Origin: JAJPKK01 sp963844635
Lineage (GTDB): Bacteria > Pseudomonadota > Alphaproteobacteria > Rhizobiales > Xanthobacteraceae
Length of the DNA stretch: 64,000 nt
Direction of reading: 5' to 3'
NCBI GenBank assembly: GCA_963844635.1
Contig: CAWJPD010000013.1
Location: forward strand, 147,305-211,304
A program made the translations under genes and the position numbers. The stretch's first letter is position 1; each line of letters opens with the position of its first letter. This document shows positions 37,090 to 46,027 of this stretch, piece after piece. The notes below the pieces were generated by a model. It was not told the DNA's origin. It did no database searches and was given only the letters and a program-made list of their open reading frames with translations.

Positions 37090-38300
37090 TCAGAAATCAA
37101 GATCGAGGATGGCGCAGGGCGCGCCGACCGGGGCTGCTGGCGCGAAAGGCTCACGGATGACCAGGCAGTCTGCGCTTGCGAGCGGGGCCAGCATCGAACT
37201 GTCCTGCTTCTCGAAAGGCGTCGCGATGCGCCGTCCGTCGTCGCCGACGCTCAGGGCCGAGCGCAAGTAATCGGCGCGCTCGTCATTTGCTGCGAGCGCG
37301 CGTCCGAGCACCCCTTGCGCGGTCGGCATCATGACATCCTTGCGCCCGCCGAACCGGCGCAACAGCGGCACAAGAAAGAGTACCGTACATACGAAGGACG
37401 ACACCGGATTACCCGGCAGTCCGAGCACATGCATGGCGCCGAGCCGTCCATGCATCAGCGGCCGGCCGGGTCGCAGCGCCACCTTCCAGAATGACAGCGC
37501 GATGCCTTCGGCCGCGAATGCCTGCTGGACAAAGTCGTAATCGCCGACCGACGCACCGCCGCTGGTGACAAGAATATCGGCGCCGACCTCGCGCGCGCGG
37601 CGCACCGCGGTAATGGTCGCATCGAGGCGGTCCGGGACGATACCGAGGTCGATCATCTCAGCGCCTTCACGCCGACCGGCGGCGAGCAGGGCCACGTTGT
37701 TCGAGGCCACGATCTGGCCAGGGCGCGCTGGCGTGCCCGGGGGGACAAGCTCGTCGCCCGTTGAAAATACTGCCATTCGCGGGCGCCGGTGAACCGGCAG
37801 CGCCGCATGGTTCATGGCTCCCGCAAGAGCGAGGTCACGCGCGGTCAGCCGCCGGCCACGCTTGAGCAGGAGAGCCCCTTCTTGAAGTCGAGCCCGGCCG
37901 GGCGAACATTGCGGCCCCCGACCTCCGGCCGGCCCAGAATGACAGTCCCACCGTCGCGGCGCGCAACTTCTTGAATGACGACCGTATCCGCACCGGGCGG
38001 CATTACCCCGCCAGTGAAGATGCGTGCAGCTTCGCCCGGCCCGATCTCGCGTTCGAAAGGGCGCCCCGCTGCGACTTCTCCGATTACGGTCAGTCGAGCC
38101 GGTGCATATTCGGTATCCGCGGCGCGAACGGCATAGCCGTCCATCGCCGAGAGGTCGGCCGGCGGCTGGGTGCGCAATGCGGCGACGTCGGCGGCGAGAA
38201 CCCGACCCATGGCCTCGCCCAAAGAGGCTTGTGCCACGTCGAGCGGGACAACGTCTGCGAGCACCCGCGCAAGCGCGTCGGCGACGGAAAGCAGCGCCAT
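37090..38300 (-). CDS. moeA: molybdopterin molybdenumtransferase MoeA, one frameshift
   Basis: The N-terminal part has PADLSAMDGYAVRAADTEY and RIFTGGVMPPGADTVV. The C-terminal part has MAVFSTGDELVPPG, LVTSGGASVGDYDFVQ and HVLGLPGNPVSSFVC. The two lie in different frames, broken at a run of four C on the plus strand (37875-37878). Adding one G on the coding strand gives FKKGALLLKRGRRLTARDLA and a 403-residue MoeA of normal size. ATG 38300 has GAGGAAG upstream. MoeA inserts molybdate into adenylylated molybdopterin in the cytoplasm. Confidence 0.9.
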
Positions 38301-38437
38301 ATCAGTGGCTTCCTCGAACCGGCGGCGCGGCGCGATGGTCGAAGCTGTAACGCTGACCGCCGGCCTCTTCGCCGGAACCTGGTCTGACACGCGGCGCTGC
38401 ACCGGGCAGGGGCCGAATTGGCGACGGTCGCGTCTCG

Positions 38438-39004
38438 TCAGTCCGTCGCATCGAAAACCCAGCCTTTTTCGGTGCGATAATGGCCCGACTTGCCGCCGCG
38501 TTTCTCAATCAGGCGGACCGCTTCGATCGTCATTCCACGCTCCACGGCCTTGACCATGTCGTAGATTGTGAGGCAGGCGACCGAAACAGCGGTCAGCGCC
38601 TCCATTTCCACGCCCGTCTGACCGGTCGCCTTGACGGTTGCGCGGACCGCTATGCCCGTGACCTCCCGCTGCGTTTCATCGCCTTTGCCGGCACCGCCGC
38701 TGCTCGCCGGCCGCTCCTTTGCTGTCGAGGTCGGCGTGATTTCGATTTCGATCTTCGAAATCGCAAGCGGGTGGCACAACGGGATCAACTCGTGCGTCTT
38801 TTTCGCCGCCATGATGCCGGCGATGCGCGCCACGCCCAGCACATCACCCTTTTTGGCATTACCGGACCGCACCAGTTCGAGCGTGGATTCGTTCATTCGG
38901 ACAAACCCTTCGGCGACCGCGATGCGCTCCGTCGCCGGCTTTTCCGAGACATCGACCATGCGGGCGGCGCCGCCAGGATCGATATGGGTGAGGCTTTCAG
39001 CCAT
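38438..39004 (-). CDS. moaC: cyclic pyranopterin monophosphate synthase MoaC
   Basis: 188 residues: MVDVSEKPATERIAVAEGFV, DVLGVARIAGIMAAKKTHEL, IPLCHPLAISKIEIE and GVEMEALTAVSVACLTIYDM are MoaC signatures and contain the conserved His and Lys of the active site. An insert of about 20 residues rich in Ser/Gly (ASSGGAGKGDETQ) lengthens it beyond the usual 160-165. Its start is 3 bases after trpC, and moeA follows, so trpC-moaC-moeA is probably one operon. Confidence 0.95.
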   Translation of the reverse strand: MAESLTHIDPGGAARMVDVSEKPATERIAVAEGFVRMNESTLELVRSGNAKKGDVLGVARIAGIMAAKKTHELIPLCHPLAISKIEIEITPTSTAKERPASSGGAGKGDETQREVTGIAVRATVKATGQTGVEMEALTAVSVACLTIYDMVKAVERGMTIEAVRLIEKRGGKSGHYRTEKGWVFDATD

Positions 39005-39007
39005 AAT

Positions 39008-39829
39008 TCAGCCCCTCGTTGCGGTTTCGCGCCGGAATTTGCGTGCGATCAGCGTCTCGGTCGCCGCCGCTACGTCGGCCTGCCGCATCAAACTTTCCCC
39101 GACCAGGAAGGTGAAGATGCCGGCGGCAGCGAGCCTCTCAACATCAGCCGGTGTGAAAATGCCGCTCTCGCCGACCGCAATGCGATCGGCGGGGACGATC
39201 GGGGCCAGCCGTTCGGCGACGGCAAGCGAGGTCGCAAAGCTGCGCAGATCGCGATTGTTGATGCCAAGGAGGCGCGAGCGCAAGCGCAAACCGCGCTCCA
39301 GTTCGGCCTCATCGTGTATTTCGATGAGCACGTCCATGCCGCACGCGTTCGCCGCGGCCTCGATCTCGCGAGCGGCGCCGTCATCCACAGCGGCGATGAT
39401 AATGAGGATGCAGTCGGCGCCATGAGCGCGCGCTTGCACGACCTGGTAGGGATCGTAGATGAAATCCTTCCGCAGTGCCGGGAGACTGGTCGCGTTTCGC
39501 GCCTCGACGAGATGCTCGATCCCGCCCTGGAAAGACGGCATGTCGGTCAGCACCGAGAGGCAGGCGGCGCCACCCGCCTCGTAGGCGCGCGCAAGTGATG
39601 GCGGGTCGAAGTCGGCGCGGATCAGTCCCTTCGATGGACTAGCCTTCTTGATCTCGGCAATCAGCGCGTAGTCGCCGCGGGCGAGCCGGCGCTCGATCGC
39701 GGCGATGAAACCGCGCGGCGGCGGAGCCGCCCGTGCCGCCTCTTCGATGGCAGCGAGCGGATGGGCGCGCTTTGCCGCCGCGATTTCTTCGCGCTTATAG
39801 GCTTCGATGCGGGCAAGGATGTCGTTCAT
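39008..39829 (-). CDS. trpC: indole-3-glycerol phosphate synthase
   Basis: 273 residues with the (beta/alpha)8 signatures of TrpC: ALIAEIKKASPSKGLIR with the catalytic lysine, ALRKDFIYDPYQVVQAR, LLGINNRDLRSF and AVGESGIFTPADV. It converts CdRP to indole-3-glycerol phosphate in tryptophan synthesis. ATG 39829 (MNDILARIEAYKREEI) is chosen because homologues start there; the frame is open further upstream to 39865. It leads the trpC-moaC-moeA cluster. Confidence 0.95.
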   Translation of the reverse strand: MNDILARIEAYKREEIAAAKRAHPLAAIEEAARAAPPPRGFIAAIERRLARGDYALIAEIKKASPSKGLIRADFDPPSLARAYEAGGAACLSVLTDMPSFQGGIEHLVEARNATSLPALRKDFIYDPYQVVQARAHGADCILIIIAAVDDGAAREIEAAANACGMDVLIEIHDEAELERGLRLRSRLLGINNRDLRSFATSLAVAERLAPIVPADRIAVGESGIFTPADVERLAAAGIFTFLVGESLMRQADVAAATETLIARKFRRETATRG

Positions 39830-39967
39830 TGTCAATGGTTGGATTTGAGTCGAAGGCAATCGCAATGCGTGATCTCGATGCGGTGCGGTGCGGCCGTCCT
39901 CTTTCCCTCGCCTTCTTCCTTTCGCTGCGTCCGGCTCGGGCCCGCGGCATCATAAGGCGGATTGCGC

Positions 39968-40113
39968 CTTGAGCGGGACACGTTCGGCTTGAATCGCCTC
40001 CCGCTCGGTTCTTTTGCCCATCCGTCGCGGACTGCGCTCGACGACGCATGGGTGGTGATTTTGCGCATGATCTTTGCCCGAAAAATCTGCAACGTTTCGG
40101 GATCGCGCGCTAG
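39968..40113 (+). repeat. three-hairpin repeat, long form (copy 5)
   Basis: A-B-C order from TTGAGCGGGACACGTTCGG to GGATCGCGCGCTAG. The final CTAG (40110-40113) contains the TAG stop codon of the phytoene-synthase-like gene, read on the minus strand. Confidence 0.9.
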
Positions 40114-41015
40114 ATGTCGGGCCAGCCGCGCCATGCCCGCCACAGGGCCCATTGCCGGCGCCAGCGCGGCACCTCGATCGCCGCGAACGGATCCTTGGTC
40201 TTCGCAAGCCGCGCAAGCTTGAGTGGTACTAGGGTGGCGGTGAGGATCGCAGGGACGATTTCGGTCGGAAGAGTTGGCGCCAGGCCCCGGAACGCGTCGT
40301 ACCGCGCCGCCGCGTAACGGCGAAGTTCGGCGACGGCCGCGCGCAAGCCTTCGCTGTCCTGCCACGTCTCGATCTGTCCCGGCGCAGCGCCGTGGCGTTC
40401 CATCACCTCGAGCGGGAGGATGGACGGAACGCGGCCGGCGACGGTCGGTCCGGCAAGGCCCTCGACGACCGCCACGGCGCAAGCCGCGGCAGCCATCGCC
40501 TTTGCCCCGTCCCCGCCCGACAACAGACGTGCCGCAGCGCGGCTCGGAAGGGCGGCGGCAGCGGCCGAGGGGGATATCGCCCGGATCAAAAGCTCTGCGC
40601 CGAGTGAGAACAGGGTTCCGAATATGTCCTGCGCAAGCAAATCGAGCTCGGCCAGGCTCGCCAAGGGTTCGCCGCGGAGGCGCGTCGAATGCGCATCGAT
40701 GAACGCGAGCAGTCGTGCCTTGGGCAATTCGTAAACACGGATCGTGTCGGCGAGCGCCACCGCGACCGGATGAGCGCCCGCTTCCCCGGGGCGCTCGCCG
40801 CAAATCGCTTCCCGCCACCATTGGAGGCGGATTTCCCCGGCCGTCGGCTGCCGCGATCGATGTCCGGCCTGGGCGATCTCGTGCGCGAAGGCATCAAGCG
40901 CATAAAGGTGAGGGCGCGCCGTTGCCGGCGCGAACAGGCCGGCAAAATAGCGGTCGTTCTCCTTTTGGCGGACCAGTGCCTCAGAATGCGCATAGGCCGG
41001 CGCGGAGGGGTTCAT
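40110..41015 (-). CDS. squalene/phytoene synthase family protein (NDUFAF6-like)
   Basis: 301 residues, all-helical, with the trans-isoprenyl-synthase outline: RYFAGLFAPATARPHLYALD at the N-terminus and AGEIRLQWWREAI in place of the first aspartate motif. The canonical DxxxD metal sites are not evident (LASLAELDLLAQDIFG is the closest), so catalysis is doubtful. Such degenerate relatives include the complex I assembly factor NDUFAF6. ATG 41015 (MNPSAPAYAHSE) was chosen as the first Met before the conserved part. The stop codon is provided by the repeat's CTAG end. Confidence 0.8.
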   Translation of the reverse strand: MNPSAPAYAHSEALVRQKENDRYFAGLFAPATARPHLYALDAFAHEIAQAGHRSRQPTAGEIRLQWWREAICGERPGEAGAHPVAVALADTIRVYELPKARLLAFIDAHSTRLRGEPLASLAELDLLAQDIFGTLFSLGAELLIRAISPSAAAAALPSRAAARLLSGGDGAKAMAAAACAVAVVEGLAGPTVAGRVPSILPLEVMERHGAAPGQIETWQDSEGLRAAVAELRRYAAARYDAFRGLAPTLPTEIVPAILTATLVPLKLARLAKTKDPFAAIEVPRWRRQWALWRAWRGWPDI

Positions 41016-41290
41016 TTCTATCTTTCTCTTTCCCCGCGCGCGACCGAGAGCCGCGGCGAGCGTGCGCAATCGCCGTCCCATGAAGTTAATCCTAATGAAC
41101 CGTCCCGGCGGTCATGCGAGAAGAATTGGCCCCGAGGCTTTGGAGATTTTGCAAAGCGTTCCAAAATGTGTGAAATTGCTCCGCGACGAGGGTGCGTAGC
41201 GAGGGCGGTTTCGGTATGAGTCGCCGGAATCGGGGCCTGGGAGCTATTCGTCTTGAACGGCATCTCGGTCATCGAGAGTGGAGGAGCCTT

Positions 41291-43439
41291 ATGAAAAAAC
41301 ACAGTTTGTTCTATGGCGTGGCGGCAATCGCCATAGCGGCCGCGCTGGGTACTGCTCCGCAGGCGGCGCGGGCACAACAAGGCGCAGCTGCGGTCAGCAT
41401 CGGCGCGACCGACATTGGCGGCGTTGTCACCGGCCCGAAGGGACCTGAGGCAGGGGTGTGGGTGATTGCAGAAACGACTGATTTGCCGACCCGGATGGTC
41501 AAGACCGTCGTGACCGATGACCAGGGCCGGTACGTCATCCCCGACCTGCCGAAGGCGAACTATGTCGTTTGGGCGCGCGGCTATGGGCTCGTCGACTCGG
41601 CAAAGACCCAAAGCGAGCCCGGCAAGATCATCAACATCACGGCGATCCCGGCGCCGAACGACGCAGCTGCGGCGGAATATTATCCGGCGATCTACTGGTA
41701 CGCGATGATCAATGTGCCGGAGAAGGACATGTTCCCGGGCACCGGGCAAAACGGCAACGGCATGACCACGGCGATGAAGAGCCAGTTGCAATGGCTCGAC
41801 CAGCTCAAGACCAACGGCTGCTATGCCTGCCATCAACTCGGGAACAAGGCGACCCGTACGATCTCCCCCTTGCTTGGCACCTTCAAGAACTCGGTCGAGG
41901 CCTGGGAGCGGCGCATCCAGTCGGGCCAAGCAATGCTCTCGATGGCCCAGGCGATCGGCCGCCAGGACGCCAAGTTCTCGTTCGCTCAGTTCGCCAATTG
42001 GACCGATCGCATTGCGGCGGGCGAGTTGCCCTTCGCCAAGCCGGAGCGTCCTCAAGGCGTCGAGCGCAACGTCGTCATCACCGAATGGGACTGGGCCGAC
42101 CCCAAGGCCTACCTGCACGACCAGGTTTCGACCGACAAGCGCAAGCCGACGGTCAATGCCAACGGCAAGCATTTCGGCACGACGGAAGAGAGCCGAGAAT
42201 ATTTCCCGGTGTTCGATCCGAGCGATAACACACCGAGCACGAGGCCGATGCCGGTGCGCAATCCCCAAGGCATGGTGTCCACCAAGGAAGACACCCTTGG
42301 CGAAATCGCATCTATTGGGGCGACGATGCGATCTGGGATACGCGCACTACGACGCACAGCCTGATCATGGATGAGCGTAGCGACGTCTGGTTTACGTCGC
42401 GCGTCGGACCGCCTGAGAATCCGGCGTTCTGCACATCGCAGGACAACCGTATGCCAAGGCGTTCCCGCTCAAGACGTCGAACCGGCATCTCGCCGTTTAC
42501 GACCCGAAGACCAACACCACCAAGCTGATCCGCACCTGCTTCAATACTCATCACGTGGTGTTCGCCGAAGATGCCGACAACACGGCGTGGACCAGCGCGG
42601 GCGGTCCGCAACAGGGTGTCATCGGCTGGCTGGACCGCAAGGTCTGGGAAGAGACCGGCGACGAGGCGAAGGCACAGGGCTGGGCCCCGATCATCATCGA
42701 CACCAACGCCAACGGCAAGGTCGATGACTACGTGCAGCCCAACCAGGTCGTCGATCCGACCAAGGACAAGCGGATGACCGCCGGTCTCTATGGCGTCGGC
42801 GTGAACCCGGCCGACGGCACGGTGTGGGGCTCGGTGCTCGGCTATCCCGGCTATGTGCTGCGGTTCGACCCGAAGACCAAGCTGTCGGAAGTCTATAAGC
42901 CGCCATTCCCGGGCTTTGGCCCGCGCGGCTTCGACATCGATCGCAACGGCGTTGCTTATGTGCCGCTGTCGAGCGGACATTTGGGCGCGTTCGATCGCCG
43001 CAAGTGCAAGGGTCCACTGAACGGGCCGCAGGCTGCCGAGGGCGAGCTGTGCCCGGAGGGCTGGACGCTGACGCCGTTCCCGGGACCGCAGTTCCGCAAC
43101 GTGTCTGAAAGCGGCAGCGCCGAGGCGAGCTACTACACCTGGGTCGACCAGTTCAACACGTCGGGCCTGGGCACCAACGTCCCGATGGCGACCGGCAACG
43201 CCAATAAGTCGATCATGGCGCTGGTGGACGGCAAGTGGGTCAACATGCGGGTGCCGTATCCGCTCGGCTTCTTCGCCAAGTATGTCGATGGCCGCATCGA
43301 TGATCCGAACGGTGGCTGGAAAGGCCGCGCCTTGTGGGCGACCGACGGCAACCGGACCCCGTTCCATCGCGAGACCGGCAAGGGCACGCTGCCCAAGATC
43401 GTCAAGTTCCAGATCCGGCCTGATCCGCTCGCGCACTGA
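41291..43439 (+). CDS. exported CNA-B / heme c (CxxCH) / beta-propeller protein, two frameshifts
   Basis: ATG 41291 follows GGAGGAG and starts a signal peptide (MKKHSLFYGVAAIAIAAALG). Residues about 40-110 are a carboxypeptidase-regulatory-like beta domain (GVVTGPKGPEAGVWVIAETT). NGCYACHQLG near 178 is a CxxCH heme-c site. The C-terminal half resembles a virginiamycin-B-lyase-type propeller (LAVYDPKTNTTKLI, YVLRFDPKTKLSEVYKPPFP). Single-base deletions at 42303-42305 (A-run; corrected GENRIYWGDDAIWD) and about 42448-42450 split it. The corrected length is 716 residues. A periplasmic electron-transfer or lyase role is inferred. Confidence 0.78.
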
Positions 43440-43485
43440 GCAGACATCGAGGCTCGGTTACGCCGGGCCTCCCATTCCCCAGAAG

Positions 43486-43512
43486 AACGCCCGGCTCCAT
43501 GCCGGGCGTTTT
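43486..43512 (+). terminator. rho-independent terminator
   Basis: AACGCCCGGC-TCCAT-GCCGGGCGTTTT forms a GC-rich 10-bp stem followed by T residues, 47 bases after the stop of the heme/propeller gene. Confidence 0.85.
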
Positions 43513-43590
43513 GCGTAGTGTGCCAGGCATGGCCTTGATGCAGGAGGTGGAAGTCCTCTGCGGGAGAGGCAGCCAGGGAGAGACAAACAG

Positions 43591-44463
43591 ATGCCAGCCC
43601 CCGTTCCGCCATCCCAGCCAGACGCAACGATGTCGCCCGGCACGCTGCGATTGGGCGATTTCAGCGTTGGCCGGCTCGGTTTCGGCGCTATGCGGATCAC
43701 CGGGCGTGGCGTCTGGGGTCCGCCGCCCGATCGGGCGGCAGCGATCGGCCTGCTGCGGGAGGCGGTCAGGCTTGGCGTGACCTTCATCGACACTGCCAAT
43801 TCGTATGGTCCCGGGGTCAGTGAAGAACTGATCGCCGAGGCCCTGGCGCCCTATCATGATGGGCTCGTCGTCGCCACCAAGGGCGGTTTGACCCGCCCGG
43901 GCCCGGGAGATTGGCGTCCCGATGGGCGGCCAGCGCATCTGCGCGCCGCTTGCGAGGCGAGTCTGAAGCGGCTGCGCACCGGCCGGATCGATGTCTACCA
44001 GTTGCATTGCCCCGACCCTCGCGTGCCGCTCGATGACTCTATCGGCGCGCTTGTCGAGCTGCAGCGTGAGGGAAAAATCCGCCACGTCGGCGTCTCCAAT
44101 GTTGACGCGGACGAATTGGCCACGGCGCAGCGGGTGGCGACCATTGTGTCGGTGCAGAACCGCTACAACGTGTCGGACCGATCCTCGGAACCCGTTCTTT
44201 CAATCTGCGAGCGCGACGGCATTGCATTCATACCGTGGTTCCCGCTATCGGCGGGCAGCGAAACGACCCGCGTCAGCGGCGCGCTCGCCGAGACTGCCAA
44301 GCGGCACAGCGCGACGCCGGCCCAGGTGGCAATTGCTTGGCTGCTGGCGCGATCTCCGATGATGCTGCCGATCCCCGGCACGTCCTCGGTTTCCCACCTG
44401 AAGGAAAATATGCAGGCGGGCCGCCTTCGGCTGAGCGCCGCCGATCTCGCGACGCTTGCATGA
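43591..44463 (+). CDS. aldo/keto reductase
   Basis: 290 residues with the AKR barrel and tetrad: Asp and Tyr in TFIDTANSYGPGVSEE, Lys in LVVATKGGLTRPG, His in IDVYQLHCPDPRVP. The NADP-binding end is LPIPGTSSVSHLKENMQAG. GGAGAGACAAACAG precedes ATG 43591. The cytoplasmic enzyme should reduce an aldehyde or ketone with NAD(P)H; the substrate is not deducible. It stands between a terminator and a repeat fragment and is probably monocistronic. Confidence 0.9.
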   Translation: MPAPVPPSQPDATMSPGTLRLGDFSVGRLGFGAMRITGRGVWGPPPDRAAAIGLLREAVRLGVTFIDTANSYGPGVSEELIAEALAPYHDGLVVATKGGLTRPGPGDWRPDGRPAHLRAACEASLKRLRTGRIDVYQLHCPDPRVPLDDSIGALVELQREGKIRHVGVSNVDADELATAQRVATIVSVQNRYNVSDRSSEPVLSICERDGIAFIPWFPLSAGSETTRVSGALAETAKRHSATPAQVAIAWLLARSPMMLPIPGTSSVSHLKENMQAGRLRLSAADLATLA

Positions 44464-44468
44464 AAGTC

Positions 44469-44518
44469 TGAAGCGGAACCGAGCGAGGCGATTCAAGCTG
44501 ACCCCATCCCGCGCTAGG
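44469..44518 (-). repeat. three-hairpin repeat fragment, hairpin A only (copy 6)
   Basis: GAAGCGGAACCGAGCGAGGC to CCCCATCCCGCGCTAG retains only hairpin A and the CTAG end, starting 6 bases after the aldo/keto reductase stop. Hairpins B and C are missing. Confidence 0.75.
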
Positions 44519-44637
44519 ACCGACTTTCAAGGGTCAGTAAGTCAGAGCGTGCCCACCCCTCACCTTCGGGAAGCGCCCGCGATGGCGTGCACTTCCTCTT
44601 CCCCCTCCCGCCGAAGCGCTCCAACCAACGACCTCAC

Positions 44638-45492
44638 TCAAAAATCAGGCTTCTCGGCGACCGGAACCGGATAGCCAAAGATGGCCTGGTTGTTGTTTTC
44701 GGCGCAAACGCCTTCGGGAAGGACATCATATTGGACGGGCCGATAGCGGCGCATGGCAGTCCACGGCTGATCGAACGCGTCGGGGTCTTCTACGGTGAAA
44801 ACCACCTCCATGCCTTGCCCGCCATCGACCTTCCTCCAGCGCTCGACGACGTGCATCTTGTCGGTGTGAGGCGTGCGGTAGATGTCGGCGAAGGTTTTTT
44901 CGCTCAGACCGATGGTGTCGACGACGAGGCTGTCACCTTCGTAGTGCCCGACCAACTCGCCATACCATGACGGTTTCGGATGGGCCGTGTGCGGTACATC
45001 CATGTAGACGCGTCGGACCTGCGAATCTCCCGAAAAGTACAGCCAGACTTCCTTCGGTGTTTGCAGGAAAAGGACCGGGTTCACGCCGCCATAGCCCATG
45101 AACATCGGGACGCCCCCGGGCTGGCAGGCGGATTGGGCGGTGAACGCTACCTTTCCTGCGAGCACCTCGTCGATGTCCCTCCTCATGTACTCTTTCACCC
45201 ACGGCTTGAGATTGGGGTTCGAAAGATCGGCAATCCGGAATGTCGGTTGCCGAGCCGTGCCGTTGGGCACGAAGGGGTGGGCCGGGTCGGTGGTCACGGG
45301 CCCGGGCTCACGTCCAGGGGCGGCTTCGAAAAACGGGCCGGTCGGATTGAAGCCGGACCAGCCGACACGATTCGACGAGAAGTCGGGCGGGGCCACTGCG
45401 GATTGGGCTAGTGCGGGCGCGCTCCACGCCATGACGATGAGGCCGGTCAAGAGCGGGCCTGCCGGTATGCCTTTGAAGGCGAATGCACGCAT
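44638..45492 (-). CDS. secreted paralogue 4, divergent member of the 'RRxYxD' family
   Basis: 284 residues with a signal peptide (about 1-29, ending ALAQS). It shares the order of motifs with the other three paralogues but is diverged: MFMGYGGVNPVLFLQTPKEV, RRVYMDVPHTAHPKPS, GELVGHYEGDSLVVDTIG, VERWRKVDGG, FTVEDPDAFDQPWTAMRRYR and GVCAENNN. The E-C-x-N-N end and the 'G-x-x-x-G-x-Y/W-x-G-D' core are the most conserved points. The intact gene has a plain promoter region upstream. Function is unknown; periplasmic. Confidence 0.75.
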   Translation of the reverse strand: MRAFAFKGIPAGPLLTGLIVMAWSAPALAQSAVAPPDFSSNRVGWSGFNPTGPFFEAAPGREPGPVTTDPAHPFVPNGTARQPTFRIADLSNPNLKPWVKEYMRRDIDEVLAGKVAFTAQSACQPGGVPMFMGYGGVNPVLFLQTPKEVWLYFSGDSQVRRVYMDVPHTAHPKPSWYGELVGHYEGDSLVVDTIGLSEKTFADIYRTPHTDKMHVVERWRKVDGGQGMEVVFTVEDPDAFDQPWTAMRRYRPVQYDVLPEGVCAENNNQAIFGYPVPVAEKPDF

Positions 45493-46027
45493 GGTCTGCT
45501 CCCTCCCGGTTGTATGCCTGAGCGCTCCCTCGGCATGACAGAGCGCCCTTCCTCAGATTGTCGAGAAAGCTGAAGCCGGGCAACAAGTGGTGTCAATGGG
45601 GTTGCGTTCGCGCGGCAAGGGATCGACGTGACCATAGCCGTCCTGGCGCATGATCCCGAAACATTGCAGACTTTTCGGACAAGATCATACGCAAAATCAA
45701 AGGGAACCAAGCGGGAGGCAATTCAAGGTGAACGCATCCCGCTCTAAGCCAACCGTGCGGCTTTCGCGATGGCGCAAGCGGTCCACCCAGGGCGTTATTC
45801 GAAACGAGTAACCTCAATCCATCCCGCCACCAGCGAAAGCGGGTGGTCCAGTAACCACCGCCTTCGCAACGAGTGCGCAATCGCTTCGCCAGGGGTTACT
45901 GGCTGCCCCACTTTCGCGGGGCGTGACAATCAGGTGACTCGCTTGTTCGTGGCCGGTGCACCGAACCAACCGGGTTACGCCAGCGTGTAAACGGGCATAT
46001 CATCGCATCCAACAAGGGAGGATGCCT
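45493..46027. other. intergenic stretch with repeats, no gene recognised
   Basis: This divergent region (paralogue 4 on minus, gamma-glutamyltransferase on plus) holds repeat copy 7 at 45646-45746. It also has a palindromic stretch around 45895-45935 (GGTTACTGGCTGCCCCACTT then TCGCGGGGCGTGACA) of a type dispersed in this order. AAGGGAGG at 46013-46020 is the ribosome binding site of the next gene. Confidence 0.5.
45646..45746 (-). repeat. three-hairpin repeat, short form (copy 7)
   Basis: GCGCATGATCCCGAAACATT to GCATCCCGCTCTAAG with the C-A junction AAATCAAAGGGAACCAAGCG, the same hairpin-B-less subtype as the copy at 6336. Confidence 0.88.
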
